Positions 33,413 to 45,570 of a DNA stretch of 64,000 bases are shown here, one piece after another; the first letter of the stretch is position 1; each line of letters opens with the position of its first letter. Both the position numbers and the translations under genes were made by a program. This DNA is from Aradus depressus (lineage: Eukaryota; Arthropoda; Insecta; Hemiptera; Aradidae). The notes beneath the pieces are model-generated. The model was given only the letters and a program-made list of their open reading frames with translations, did no database searches and was not told where the DNA came from. The stretch is taken from contig OY759215.1 of assembly GCA_963662175.1 (NCBI GenBank), forward strand, positions 45,029,213 to 45,093,212, written 5' to 3'.

Positions 33413-34129
33413 TCTATTCCCCAAGAATGTACCATTTTTCTATAACTTCAGATAAGCTATTCGAGGATTTCAAAAAGCCCATCTACGTTTTTTTTTATTT
33501 TTTTTTTCATACACATTTAATATTGACAATTTATCTTCATTCACAGCTTACTGTTTTACGAATGCATATCGTACGCAACTTTATGCATTAGTAAGGTACC
33601 TTAGATACTCCCTGTGGATGCAACCTTGTAGACGCCAGTTGCTCTTGTTAGAATTTCATGATATATATAAGTGATTTGCCCTTCTTTCACAAAAGTTAAC
33701 ATCAATAATTCAATAACTATTAAATTTTATTATAGTTGTTCATTTCAAATAGGTTTCCTTGACAATTAATTGATTAATTTAATATTGTCTTTAATTATTA
33801 ATTATTAATTAATGCTATTAATGTAGACATAACATTAAAGTTATTAATTGTACATTTATATAAATGTTTTCCTTTCAATCTGTGTTCCACTAATAAAAAC
33901 AATTCCAATGGAAAAATACACCTTTTCTAGTTGATATTGTTTTCTTATTTTCAATTATTTATTTTGTCAGTTATAAAATACTTCAGAAGTTATTTTAACA
34001 CAAAATAAATATTTCCTTTTATACCAGCAATAAAATGCTTACAGCTAGATTAAAAATATTCAATTAAATATTGATTACAAAAATCCCTCCAAATTTTGTA
34101 AAAAAAATACGAAACTCAAAAGACGACGA
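33413..34129. other. Very A+T-rich stretch, nothing recognised
   Basis: Dense TTAATTAA-type words near 33760-33835 reflect composition. No gene or repeat assigned. Confidence 0.35.
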
Positions 34130-34576
34130 AGATCGGAGGAAGTGCAATTACTCCAAAAACCGTAACTCTCCGACCGAATACGTTGACACAACGATTCGTA
34201 TTCAGATTTAAGAGCCTATGATAAGACATCTATTAATTTTCAACATAATCGTCCATAAAGGACAATAGGTCTGAAGAGAGCGTGAAAATATATTTCGAAC
34301 AAGGGAAGAATATAGAACAGTGGTTCACCGACCATCTTTCAATTAGTGTAGAGATGGAAGTCCCCTGCGAACGCATGAGATCAAGCACACTCATTTCATT
34401 TTGACCTTATTCAGAGAAAACCAAGCAAGTGAAAATAAAAATATATATCAAAACCATCAGTGGATTACCCTTGGATGACCATAGAGCACAATAGAATTCA
34501 TTAGGGAGGCGACACGATCCGTGCGATATTTTGAAATGCCCAGACAGCTGACGATGATTGAAAAACCAATAGGAGT

Positions 34577-34599
34577 GGGGGGGGGGGGGGGGGGGGGGG
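34577..34599 (+). repeat. 23-G homopolymer tract
   Basis: Uninterrupted G run in A+T-rich surroundings. The minus-strand open frame over it gives a poly-Pro stretch and is not a gene. Confidence 0.95.
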
Positions 34600-35129
34600 A
34601 TGTCATTAGGAGGATATTTATTGGACGGGAGGGAGAGCATGAGATTCGTGAGATGACTCGACGCTAATCAGCGGATGACAAGGCGAAATTCGCCAACCAA
34701 CACAGCACGTTGCCAAATCAACATCAAATGATACGAATTTCACTTATTCGCACGTACGTACCCTTGATGTCTTTTTCCACATGTCTAATATTGTTGCTAA
34801 TTTCACAAATCTAATCTTCTCCTAAATGGGTCCCTTCTCTGGTAGATTGATATTATACTTACCCTGTTATAGGAAGTTTAAGAGAAGTTATGGAATCAAT
34901 CAGCAAACTGATTCACTTTTCACCGGAATTTGATGTTTTCCGGCGCACAGATTCCAAAAATATATGGACTCGATAACTTTCGAAAGAACGTACATGTCGA
35001 CCATATATGTGTAACGAGAAGCCAATAAGGACAACAGCTAAAGATTTCAAGTTTGGGGGGGATTTGGAAAGGGGGGTTAAAACTTCGCGCTGGGGAAGTA
35101 CCTTCTCGGTGATTCACTGAGATTTTTGT

Positions 35130-36299
35130 ATCTGTTTAAGATCATCATAATGGATATAGCGTACGTTGTAAACTAGCAATACGGCAGAGAAAAAGAAGAA
35201 ATCATAGTTGTCTCAAAACTTTAGTTTTTAGGAAAAGGAGAGTCAATTCTGAGTAGATTCACGGTAGGAACAGGAATGCTTGGATAGCACTGTATATCCA
35301 GGTATCTGTCAGATAGGGAGAACACGAGATGACCAGGAGTCGTGATCCACACCCACCTACCTGCCCGCTCCAGTCCCTGCCTCACCTTTCTTTTTGGGTC
35401 ACAGGTTTGAGTCTGACTACAATCAGGAGGGTCACCGGATTGAGTCGCAGGTCCACAGTCAGGGGGTTACAGTTTGAGCCATTTCGTTCACTGTAATTGG
35501 CACATTCCTCAAGGTCTTAGTTTGTAGTGGGGAAAATTACAGGGAGGAAATAAAATGAGCTAAACTTTGAACTTCAAGCGTTTGTAAATCCTTGGACTGA
35601 AGGGCTGCGAGGTAGCGCAAGGCTGGAAACTGAGAATAGCAGTTCCGTAGTCAAACGGACCTTGGTTGAGGGAGCAATGGCGCAGAGAGAAGGCTGAGTT
35701 CACACACAGGGAAAAAGAGGGCAGCACTGAAGTGGCCATGTTACCAGAAAAACGATAAATTAAATAATGTTAGGAGGGGGGGTTCCGTTCATTAACATGT
35801 AGTGTTTTGTTTGATGTTTATAACATAACAAATTGATGATGTACGCTCTGGAGGATTGATCAATAACTTCTGTTGATCATGGAAAATAGGCGTGGATAAT
35901 GGGATATGTAGAGCGGTGGATAATCGACATCGCTTTCCTTGGATGTTTCAATTGAATTAAATTACTTATTGAATGCATATAGCAGGCTATTATAATAATA
36001 AGTAAATAATTGCACATGCGCAGTTGGAATAGAATGAACAAATAAATAAAAAAAACAATAATAGATAAATATAACCAAAATGAACTGAGTAGAGTATAAG
36101 ATAATCCAAATGAGCATGTATTGATGATAATAAATTATTTAAATAATGGCCACTTTATTATGAATACCAATTCTTTATTTTATTCGAATTTCATGTTATT
36201 ACTTTTTTGAAGTTTATGCTTAAACCAAAATATTTTTTCAGTTAAAATTTTCCCAGAGACAGTAGAACTTTACTTGGGGAAGCGGCGTGACAGCCTCAG
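35130..36299. other. Unassigned stretch with a short imperfect repeat
   Basis: GC-balanced at 35270-35520, where GGGTCACAGGTTTGAGTC, GGGTCACCGGATTGAGTC and GGGTTACAGTTTGAGCC occur in a row (about 35396-35480). The remainder is A+T-rich without recognised genes. Confidence 0.35.
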
Positions 36300-36480
36300 G
36301 TAATATCAAGTAGCCTCAGAATTGTATAAATATGCCAACTTAGCAAATTTAAGTATTTCTGTTGAACTTTGATGATGGGGTAAACCGAAACCGGTACATA
36401 TTTCCACTACATCGTACATACTTCTGTGCATTTAGACAATATAAAGGTTAAATAAATTCTTTGTTTTTATTAGTTTTTCC
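36300..36480 (+). repeat. PLE-like tail with hairpin module
   Basis: The module at 36368-36395 reads TTTGATGATGGGGTAAACCG followed by AAACCGGT, close to the GAAACCGGT end of the 20-kb palindrome. A GACAATATAAAGGTTAAATA tail follows, again similar to that element. Confidence 0.45.
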
Positions 36481-36968
36481 AGTATATCGACACAGCAAAA
36501 ATGTATTCGGACGCATAGATACTGACGGATAGAGAGAAGTCATATACTGAAAAGCATCTACTTTTTTTTTTTTTTTACGAACAGATATTGACAACTGTGC
36601 AAAAAATTTAAACTAGAAGCAAATGTGCTAAGAGAAAGATAATGACAATGTCAAGAGGGGAGAAATCAACCAGTGGTGACTCCCTACGCACTGACTCATT
36701 TGTAATTAATCACTGTCACTGCTGCTGCTAAGGAGGTCTCTAGGCCATTGACACTTAAGCCGACGATGGGGGAAGTGTGACAGAACGGATTGTACAGACT
36801 AGTGGATTATTGTGGAAACTAAGAGGGGAAAATAATTTTTTTATACTTAGCCACTTCGGTGATAAAAGGTACGATAAGGCTATTGTACGAAGGATTTTAA
36901 ATTGGAGGGATTGATTGCGCTGAACTTTGGAAGCCTTGGTGGAACCCCACAGTTCAAGTCCGTAAGTT
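36481..36968. other. Unassigned stretch
   Basis: No recognised feature apart from a T-tract near 36561. Confidence 0.3.
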
Positions 36969-36976
36969 CACATAGG

Positions 36977-37636
36977 CAGAGGCGGATTTAAGTTAGATTG
37001 CGCCCTTGGCCCATTCCGATTTGGCGCCTACCAAAGTCCCTTCTAAATAAACATTTTGTTGTATAGTTAATTATATTTATTAATATCGTTAATATATTAT
37101 TTTTAAAATACTACGAAGAAACTGAGAATTTTAATTTTCAATTTTAGATGAAATCATTTTATTATTAATTACCTTTGAAAAACTATAGAAGAATCACTTA
37201 AATATCAAATAATATTTTTTTTTTTATTGTATTCTTATCTTTTGTGTATAATATTATTTTATTAAATTATTATTTAGGCAGTGAAAAAAATGCTAATTGT
37301 TGTGTTCTTTTTAATTGTATACATTATATACTACAAAAACTATAATAATCATCTAATACCATCAAATTAATTATTAATAAACAGGTTTTTAATCAGATGA
37401 ACATGATGGTTGTTATTTGTCTTCATGAGACGATAAATTTGAAAATTCATTGTCATAAAATTAGATTTTTTGGGAATTTTTTTAAATAAATTCTCCATTT
37501 CTGCTGTTTTTTTTTCAACTAGTTTTGAGATGATACATGATGCTCTTAACTCATTCAAACTATTGAGATTTTAATTTTTAGTCACCCTTCAAATTTTGGC
37601 GCTTTAGGCGCGGGCCTAAGCCTAAATCAGTGACTG
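36977..37636. mobile_element. Non-autonomous hAT-type transposon with 8-bp TSD
   Basis: The element starts CAGAGGCGGATTTAAG and ends CCTAAATCAGTGACTG, so the ends are inverted (CAGnnnCnGATTTAnG). CACATAGG stands immediately before (36969-36976) and after (37637-37644). An 8-bp duplication and CAG..CTG ends are hallmarks of the hAT superfamily, and the GGCGC-rich subterminal words (TTGCGCCC, GGCGCCTACC, TTTGGCGCTTTAGGCGCGGG) are typical of common hAT families. At 660 bp it is too short for a transposase. A minus-strand frame of 63 codons (37367-37558) could be a C-terminal scrap, but I see no diagnostic residue. Confidence 0.85.
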
Positions 37637-37644
37637 CACATAGG

Positions 37645-38243
37645 TATTGTATTGTAAATAACACGTACTCTGAAGAGCATGTGTGATACGCTTTCAAATG
37701 ATTCTTGGAGTGTATTTTTCAGAACTCACTCATTCATCAGAACTCACTATGCTTTCTCCTGGGAATGAAAATAATTACAACAAAATAATTACTTCTCAGT
37801 TCTGACGATTTGTGAAATATCCCAGTCAAGCTGTCATACTCTGAAAATTGCCAAGATCTGTAAAAATGGCGCACTCTCCTCTCTAGGTACTCTACCTTTT
37901 GCCATCTCTGACCTTTTGCACACTCTCTTTACCCCATTCTATTTAAAAAGGTTAAATCAACTTCTTCATTTGAGAAGCTTTACAACGTTGTAATTACGAC
38001 TTTGAAATATCTTCTTTATTTTCTAATCTCTGTTTTTTTCAACATATGAAAGTCACGATTTTAGGATATTCATTAATTCGTTGCTAATATTGATATGCTT
38101 TTTTTTTTTTTTAACGCTTTTTTATTTATTAAATATTAACTTGTGCAATGGCGAACTTAGTTTGAAGCTTATATGGCTTAAATCTCAGAATCCCGAAGCC
38201 CATTTCACTAAAAAATATTTTTATGTTTATTTTAAAAATATAT
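37645..38243. other. A+T-rich stretch, nothing recognised
   Basis: No gene or repeat assigned. Confidence 0.35.
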
Positions 38244-38496
38244 TGGTTAGTTATTATGACTCATTCCCGGGCTAGAACAATGAGGTCATATCGCGTACTA
38301 CCAGAGCGCTCTTCTGTGGACATGAGCCCAACTCTACTATTGGAGTCCTGAATTTTGCCTATCCTAAATTTTTATTCATCTAGGGTAGGGGTCTTTAACG
38401 AAAGGGGTCTTAAACGCCTGACATCGTACAGGCTCGGGACCATCACTTAACGTCTCAACCGAAGGACGGCTTGCTTAAGTTTTTTTTACCTGCCAG
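38244..38496 (-). mobile_element. SINE-A copy
   Basis: The minus strand has most of the body and GCCCGGGAATGAGTCATAAT with tail type 2. A short internal duplication (GGGGTCTTTAACGAAAGGGG) is present. The head is missing. Confidence 0.85.
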
Positions 38497-38627
38497 TTAA
38501 AAGGAGATCTTTGAACGGTTTGTCGAAATTGTCTCTATCAGAAGATATATCGTGACCCAAAGAAAGGAGAGGGAAGAGTCCCGAAATATTATTAAACCAA
38601 TTTTATATGTATACAGATTTTTAATTA

Positions 38628-39100
38628 GTCATAGATGTGCTACTGATATGAAGTTGTTGTATTGAAAACTGCTTCTGTTTCAAATAAAACAGTGGAAAGT
38701 CAACGTCTTTCCATAGAAATTAAAAGATGTTCTCTTCCCACTGTTTTATATTTGACCAGAACGGTTTTCAACCCAACAGCGTCATCATCAGTGGTACATC
38801 AATGATAGAATAAATATAATATATAATAAAAATAATGAAAATTTTAAATCTTAAAGCATCAGAGTAAAAGATGTATTTATACTTATTTAGTAACAAAATA
38901 AAAACTTAGACCAAACAAACAGCGTAGCGGTTAAAAAAGATTTATACTTTTCATTATTTGTATTATATATTATATTTATTCTATCATGGTTGTACCACTG
39001 ATGATGACGTTGTTGCATTGAAAACCTTCTCTGGTCAAATATAATACAGTGGGAAGACAACATCTTTTATGTCTATGAGCAATATTGTTCCACAATATCT
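38628..39100. repeat. Family-A PLE-like tails: foldback pair plus third copy
   Basis: Arms 38628-38714 (plus) and 38724-38813 (minus) are inverted copies. A third, plus-strand copy is at about 38985-39095. Modules: minus 38762-38791 (CTGATGATGACGCTGTTGGG then TTGAAAACCG) and plus 38998-39026. All continue into TCAAATATAAAACAGTGGGAAG-like sequence. Confidence 0.7.
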
Positions 39101-39411
39101 CATTATCTATATATATTATATCAATATGTTATATATTTTATTATAGTATTACTTTTACATAAAATTCTTTATTTACCAGATCAACATGAATTTGTTTTGC
39201 ATGGTATAGTTACATAATTGAAAATCTATGAGTTAATAACAATTGGCAAATGAAAATAACTTTTGGGATACATTTACCCCTTAAAGTATGTTAAGCAATT
39301 AATCAATAAAACAGAAAAAGTAGAAAAAGAACAGATATTTAGAATATACAGATGGCTGGAGTAGCAGTAACATAATGAACAATTTAAGGAGGGAAAACTG
39401 ATAGTAAAAGT
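39101..39411. other. A+T-rich stretch, possibly the LINE 3' untranslated part
   Basis: It lies downstream of the minus-strand LINE fragment and may be its 3' end, but no tail could be fixed. Confidence 0.3.
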
Positions 39412-39798
39412 TCATAATATAATGTTCTGAATGAGACGCGGTTTTAAACGAAGTGTTTCGGAACGAACCCCTAACTTAAACCTCCTAGCACCTTTAACTG
39501 ATGGTAAGTTATCATGATATTTCCTGAATTTCCTCCTGATGAAGTCATCTATGGTCTCAAGGTGTAGCTCCCTGTGTAACTGGCAGTTTCGAACGAACCA
39601 GGGGGCGTCCACCGCCATCCTCGTCACCCTATTTTGGAAGGTTTGTATTCTTTTTATTTTGGAATTTGAAGCTGCACCCCGCACCTCACACCCATACAGG
39701 AGGAGCGGTCTAAGAATAGCCCTGTACAGGAGGAGGGTACATTCAGGCTTTAGTTTAGATTTCCTGTTGATGAGAGGAAACAGGATGGCCAAAGTATA
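39412..39798 (-). pseudogene. Jockey-like LINE, ORF2 C-terminal fragment
   Basis: An open minus frame of 126 codons contains LLYRAILRPLLLYGCEVRGA, then SKIKRIQTFQNRVTRMAVDA, PWFVRN and LHRELHLETIDDFIRRKFRK. This is the conserved region behind the reverse-transcriptase domain of Jockey-clade LINEs (LYKxxLRPxxxYGxxxWG..A..SNIxxIQxxQN..LRxI..APWFVRN). It is the best-preserved coding piece of a LINE here. The RT core and endonuclease are absent, so it is a 5'-truncated dead copy with an intact remaining frame. Confidence 0.9.
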
Positions 39799-40143
39799 GT
39801 ATTAATTTATTACATTGGAATCGAAACATAAAATACTTTTTTTTTTAATGTGCACAATTGAAGCATGATATTTATTGATAATTCATTGCAATCTCGAGAT
39901 ATCCATAAGTAATATTACCCTTGGTTTCACAAAGATTATTATAGCTCTTTTTATTATTATTACTATTATCAAAGGAACACAATTACAAATAGAGTAATAG
40001 ATGTTATAGGTATCTCATAATAATTATTAAGAAACCTATCAGAGAACCGGACAGAAACTATTACATTTAAATTAATTTCTTGAGGGGAATTGCGAAGGCA
40101 CAAAATGCAGCATTGCAAAAAATAACGACAGTATAATATATTG
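39799..40143. other. A+T-rich stretch, nothing recognised
   Basis: No gene or repeat assigned. Confidence 0.35.
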
Positions 40144-40429
40144 TGCCTGACTGTGCTTAAGATCACAGGTTCGAAACCCGGCCGAGGCTCTTAGTTAATT
40201 TTATCTAGAGAGTAAAAGAACTTAAGCCTTCGGAATGGACGGAGAGATGGTCCCGGGCCTGTGTCGATGTCAGGTACTCGTTAAAGACCCCTACCCTAGG
40301 TGAATAAAAATGTAGGGCAGGCAACATTGTGGACTTCCACAGTGAAGTCGGGCTCATGTCCTCCAGAGTTCTCTGGTAGTAGGGGATATGACCTCGTAGT
40401 TGAAGCCCGGGCATGAGTAATAATAACTG
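40144..40429 (+). mobile_element. SINE-A copy
   Basis: Has the B-box part of the head (ACAGGTTCGAAACCCGGCC), the body and GGGCATGAGTAATAATAACT (tail type 2). The CACGCCGTCC part is shortened. Confidence 0.85.
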
Positions 40430-40681
40430 AATAACGAAATTGGACGGATGAGTCCGCAGTACATTTGCAACCTTGTTGTCATCAGGATGATTTCACACTA
40501 TCATTGTTTTAATCATGAAAAAAACTGTAATTTAAAAATGATGGTTTCACGATTGATTTTTCATAATTGAAAAATGACAAGAAAAATGATAGAAAATATG
40601 TGGCGTGTTCTCATAATTCATTGCTCTTCTAGATGATGTTTTTGTTTTGATATAGGTTATACTATCAGCTAAGTGAATTTA

Positions 40682-40985
40682 GTTAGTTATTGCGACTCAT
40701 GCCCGGGCTTTTACTATGAGGTCATATCTCCTATTATCAGAGTATTTTTTCGTTACTCTGATGGAGATGAAGCCGACTCTACTATATGTCGCCTAATTTT
40801 CTATTCACCTAGGGTAGGGGTTTAACGAGACATCGTACAGGCTTGGGACCATCGCATAATGTCCATTCAAGGATGGCGGATGGCGTGCTTCCAGATAAAA
40901 TAAACTAAGGCTTCGGCCGGATTTTGAACTCACGATTTTCAGCTCAGTAAGCAAGCACGCATACCACTGAGCCACCGGCGACCTC
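40682..40985 (-). mobile_element. SINE-A copy with complete head
   Basis: The minus strand runs from GTCGCCGGTGGCTCAGTGGT (A box) through the body, with deletions, to GCCCGGGCATGAGTCGCAAT and tail type 2. Confidence 0.85.
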
Positions 40986-40993
40986 ATAGGTGA

Positions 40994-41095
40994 TAATAAA
41001 CTGCGTTATCATCAGTGGCACATCTCACCCGTACAGTGTGGAGTCTAAAGTGAGGGTCAGTATTTCTTTTGACTCCACACTGTACGGGTGTAGCT
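40994..41095. repeat. Family-A tail foldback fragment
   Basis: CACCCGTACAGTGTGGAGTC (41028) is inverted at 41071-41090. The minus strand continues GAGATGTGCCACTGATGATA, the family-A words, but the module is cut short. Confidence 0.6.
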
Positions 41096-41259
41096 AGTAT
41101 GGATTCCTCCGCCATAGTAGGATACAAAAGAGAGTTATTAATTCCTCTTCACACATCTAGAGGTATACAAGAGAAATAATTTAGACAAACCAAAATTACT
41201 TCTTGGATGATGTATATTAGTGAATACCTTCGTATAGGAGTGAATGAATATCAAAGATC

Positions 41260-41271
41260 CAGTGATATATA

Positions 41272-41305
<34 letters not shown>

Positions 41306-41310
41306 TCTAT
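41260..41310. repeat. Palindromic (AT)n run
   Basis: TTCATATAT..ATATATGAA encloses an uninterrupted AT repeat, a perfect inverted repeat. Confidence 0.9.
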
Positions 41311-42677
41311 TATATAATCTCTTCTCTCTTGTATGAAATAATCTTGGGAGGGGGGAGGGAGAGAGTGTGTGATTTGTAAAAGCGTGGTTGGTATAAATCT
41401 ATTTTTAAATTGCAACCCCTAGCAACGAATTACAGGTATTTCTTTGTAAGGGTGGTTGATATAAGAAATTCCTGGAATTGCTGCATCAGATTTTTGTTTT
41501 ATTGAATTTGTGATGTTTTTTTAAAAAAACACTTTTTTTTAATGCTTTGATTTGACATATTTTTTTGTGGCATTATGCAATTTGACAGTGGTAACACATT
41601 GCCATCTGATCACCTTGAGACCATGTGAAATATAGTGTAAAATATTGTGTTAAACTGTTTTCACGCTTTCCGCCCGTTGGGAAAGAATATAAGCATCACA
41701 ATTTCAGCACGAAATTATGTTAAATCCTCCCCTTGGAGAGAGAAAAAAAAAACTATTTTAAGATCTGATCTGAAGAAACTTCTTCGCTATTGGCAGAAAA
41801 TAATTTTCTTTTAAAGTAACAATCATAATTTTATATGTACAGCCTCTAGCAATGTTGGGCACATACTAAGTTGCCCAGCGTTACTCTGCAAATACTAGCA
41901 GGGGTGCATAGGGTTGTTCGACAAATACATGCTATCTTAGCAAGTATCGGTGAACTCTACTTGATAAATATATACGAAATTAGCTATTCTGAGAGTTTCA
42001 CACAAACTACCAGGATGAATTCAAATGGATTCAGTCCCAATTGGAAGTCACAAAATTAAATTTCAATTTTCTAAATTATATTTATTTATTTATTTTAAAA
42101 TTTTTATCTATCATAAATAAAACTGAATAACTAGAAAGGAAAAAGGGGCATTCCTATGATTATTTCGACTTAAAGGCACCCATTTTGGTCAATGTTGAGA
42201 AGAGCCAATTTTGTTTTTCGCCGCATAGTACAATGGACTGCTAGTTCTGCTATACTAATGCTAGATCTGCTTGTGCTGTAGCTAGTAGGTCAGATATTCG
42301 TTAACAAGTTTGAAGGGCTGAAGGGGAGTTGCCCCAATGGCGGCTTTCTGTCATCACACTCCTGCCTCCTCATCTCGCATTTCACTAACCTTTAACTGAT
42401 TGCAGTTTTGCGCATTCATCTTCTCCTTCTCCTCTCAGTTAGAATGACATTTCTCATTTTTGCTGAAAAGAGCCCACCTAGATACCAAACAATTTCTTCT
42501 CATTTTACCGGCGATGAAAGTTTCGCAAAACTCAGAAAGATCAATGTAAGATGATATTACACTTTTTTAAAATTTAACTGATACTGAAGAATATAAGAAA
42601 AATTGCGACGTTAACTTTACATACAATATTATCAAAAAGCGGTCGAACCCGAGAATTATAGGAGTGAGTAAAATTTG
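41311..42677. other. Unassigned stretch with a family-C end
   Basis: About 41339-41432 matches the right half of family C (GGAGGGGGGAGGGAGAGAG, GCGTGGTTGGTATAA). The rest, including GC-balanced 42180-42420, has no recognised gene. Confidence 0.35.
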
Positions 42678-42839
42678 TGCCATGTTCCCGAGCCTGTATG
42701 ATGTCAGGTACTCTTACAGTTGTAGGATATGCAAAAATTTCCTCCTATAGTTGAATGAGGCTCATGTCCACCAGAGCGAAGGCAGAGAGCTCTGCTAGAA
42801 GCAGTATGACCTCATAGTTAAAGCCCGGGCATGAGTCAC
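42678..42839 (+). mobile_element. SINE-A body, plus strand
   Basis: From CATGTTCCCGAGCCTGTATG to AAAGCCCGGGCATGAGTCAC. Confidence 0.8.
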
Positions 42840-42878
42840 CGGGAAAGTCATTCTCAGATTTACTCTGTACAATGAAAC

Positions 42879-42957
42879 AGGGCCTCGACCGGGTTTCGAA
42901 CCCGCGATCTTGAGCATAGTAGGCAAGCACGCTACCTCTGAACTACCGATGCCCTCT
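42879..42957 (-). mobile_element. SINE-A tRNA-like head, minus strand
   Basis: The minus strand has GAGGGCATCGGTAGTTCAGA and GCGGGTTCGAAACCCGGTCG. It points opposite to the body piece just before it. Confidence 0.8.
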
Positions 42958-43494
42958 ATTTATTATAATTTTCTATCATATGCCCACATTTCTTCACTTA
43001 AACGTTACAAACCTACAAGTTCTACTTTTTTTGATATGAAGGCAAATGACACGATTTCCTTTATAGTCGCTACACAAACTAAACAGTGAATAGTGGGGGT
43101 GGCTATGATTGAGGGTGTTGCCCAAGGCTCACTCCGAGGTACCTAACTGTTCTCCATTGATGGGTCCCAGCCAACACTAACAACCTTGTGTAACTCCTCC
43201 CGCTCGCCCGCCCATTCATCCTTCTCTCTAAATCATCCTTTTTTCACTTTTATAACGTTTCATTATCACCCAATAATTCTTCAGTGTCTGTCACTGGTTT
43301 TTCATCTGACAACCAACTCTCTACTTAACATTATATCCTTCTTTCTACCTCCCCCCCTCTCCCCCCTCCAAAAAAAAAAACTTATTCTTTGAAAAAGAAA
43401 GCCATTCTCTGCAAGCACTACGTTATTGCTGTTTTTATTATTATTTTTTTTTCAATCCCAAAAAACATATAAATACCTACCACTTTCTTTATTA
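42958..43494. other. Unassigned stretch
   Basis: GC-balanced at 43090-43230, then C-rich and A-rich tracts near 43350-43380. No gene recognised. Confidence 0.3.
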
Positions 43495-43819
43495 TTGTAA
43501 AATATATTTTTATTATGCATATTTACAATCGGTACAGACCATAAGTAAAGTTGACAATAGGTAATGGACCAATTTATGTACAATGATAACAAAATACAAG
43601 TGAGAAAAAATAAATAAAATAGAATAAATAATAATTAAAAAAACAAACAAATAAATTAAATAAGAATACAAATAAGAATATAAAAAATTAGGTAAAAAAA
43701 TATATATAATAAATACATACGTGCATAAAAAATAATAATAATAATATAATAGTAAGAATCCAAGTAAAAATATTTAAAAAATATATTTATAATTATAAAA
43801 TATAAATATAAATATATAT
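43495..43819 (-). repeat. A-rich tail repeat shared with 61.97 kb
   Basis: TATTTACAATCGGTACAGAC followed by ATAAG and long A-rich sequence matches TATTTACAATCGGTATAAAC at about 61988. Probably the 3' region of one retroelement family; the element type is not clear. Confidence 0.45.
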
Positions 43820-44156
43820 GTGGGTGCTGATCACGAATCCGTGTTAGAATTGCAGTTTTTCAGTTGACAACTGTCAAAAATGCTGTCAACTTTTGAAAAA
43901 ATAAAATCTGCTGTTTAAACGGAATTGTTCATTATTCCAAGAGTTTTTACAGATTCTAATCATGAAATTGTGAATGAAATCATCAAAATCGTTATTCGAC
44001 AAGTGACCACTGTCAAAATTGCAGTTTGACAGTTGTCAATTGTCAAAAATATTATCAATATTGCTGTCAACATTTTTAATGATTTTTACGAGCATTTTTG
44101 ACAGTTGTCAACTGAAAAACTGCAATTCTAACACCGGATTCATGATGAGCACCCAC
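43820..44156. mobile_element. MITE-like element, 337 bp with ~65-bp terminal inverted repeats
   Basis: The left end 43820-43884 (GTGGGTGCTGATCACGAATC to GACAACTGTCAAAAATGCT) returns inverted at 44092-44156 with few mismatches. Further TTGACAGTTGTCAA-type words lie inside. No open frame and no clear target-site duplication. The superfamily is not assigned. Confidence 0.75.
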
Positions 44157-44502
44157 CAAAACCTTAGAATACGCATTTTGAAGCCGAAACATTAGAAATT
44201 AAACGAACCGCGCTGTAAAATGTCTTGAAGTATCGAATACGAATGTTAAACTCCATTTGAAATTCAAATGATCGGTGGCATGGGTTTTTCCTTTCAAAAA
44301 ATTCCAAATTTTAAAAGATTTATTTTTTTGTGATTCTAAACCAGAATCCGTTTGGAAATCATCAAAATTTAAACTTTTTCAAAATAACGGTTACCCTAAT
44401 ATATATAATATATACCTGCCACTTTAAACGTATTTTCTGGCCTCATCAGATTTATACCTAGGTGTTTATTTATTTATTACTTTATATTTATAATACCAGT
44501 GG

Positions 44503-44900
44503 TATAAGAAAGTATTGTAATCGTGCAAAAATCCGAGAACGAGTTTTTACGTTTTAAGGTCCTCTGATCATTTTTGCAATGATGTCCGTATATGCGTATG
44601 TAATTTTTTTAGCGCTCTACCAAATACCGCTTATGACCTAATCAAAAATCTTTACAAATAAAATATGTAGAGAAAACTAAAAGGCACAATTTTCTGATAA
44701 ATATATGAAATATTTTTTTTTTAAAGGTCGCTCCGTTTGTGAAATACATAACGAAAACTGTCCTAAAATGTAGTTTTGAAACCCCTTATTTTACTTTGGC
44801 TTCATTTACAAGGGTTTGTCCTATCTAAAAATATGACCAAAATTACAGCGCCCCAAAGATTGAAAAATGAATTTCCTTAGAAATTATTTAAAAGTAATAT
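44503..44900 (+). repeat. Family C' repeat
   Basis: Begins AGTGGTATAAGAAAGTATTG and shares AAAATCCGAGAACGAG, AAGGTCC and GATGTCCGTATATGCGTATG with 6672-6870. Confidence 0.5.
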
Positions 44901-45004
44901 TTTAATTGTAACGCACATCATCGAATTATAAAATATATTTTATTATTGGTAGTTTTTATTAAAAATTAGAATAAATAAAATATATGAGTTTATGGTCATT
45001 ATAA

Positions 45005-45252
45005 GACTTTATTATACCAACCACCATTGTACAAATCACTTTCCCTCCCTCTCCAACTCCCCCTATACAAAATCATTTCATACTAGCATATAGGGTATAT
45101 GAAAGTCACACTCAGAATTATGTTATACAATGAAATACCGCTGAAGCCAGATCATTATTTTCATAAACACAGTAACGGGAGTATGAAATGATTTTGAAAG
45201 GAGGGAGGGGGAGGGGGAGTGATCTGTAGAATGGTGGTTGGTAGAAGAAAGT
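45005..45252. mobile_element. Family-C foldback element
   Basis: The left end GACTTTATTATACCAACCAC and the right end GTGGTTGGTAGAAGAAAGTC are inverted copies. C-rich (CCCTCCCTCTCC) and G-rich (GGAGGGAGGGGGAGGGGG) arms follow inward. Non-coding. Confidence 0.7.
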
Positions 45253-45320
45253 CACATATTATTATTCTTTATTTTTAATCCTTTTTAATAAATAAACTAT
45301 CAATAATAAAACCATATCGA

Positions 45321-45570
45321 GTTTATCTTATCTGGGAGGTAAAATAGACATAATCACGCCGTCCTTCCGATGGGACATTAAGCGATGGTCCCGAGCCTGC
45401 ACAATGTCCGGTACTCGTCAAAGACCCCTATCCTAAGCGAATAAAAATTAGGGTAAGCAAAATGTAGGACTCTCATAGTAGTCTGTTCACCAGAGTAACG
45501 AAAAAGCGCTCTCGTAGTAGTCGATATGACCTTGTGGCTAACAGCCCGGGCGTGAGTCACAATAACTAAC
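45321..45570 (+). mobile_element. SINE-A copy, 5'-truncated
   Basis: From TTTATCTTATCTGGGAGGTA to GGGCGTGAGTCACAATAACT, tail type 2. Confidence 0.85.

Noticed and set aside
41260..41310. Replication origin or matrix attachment site
   Set aside because: An (AT)n palindrome alone is a common microsatellite and does not support this.
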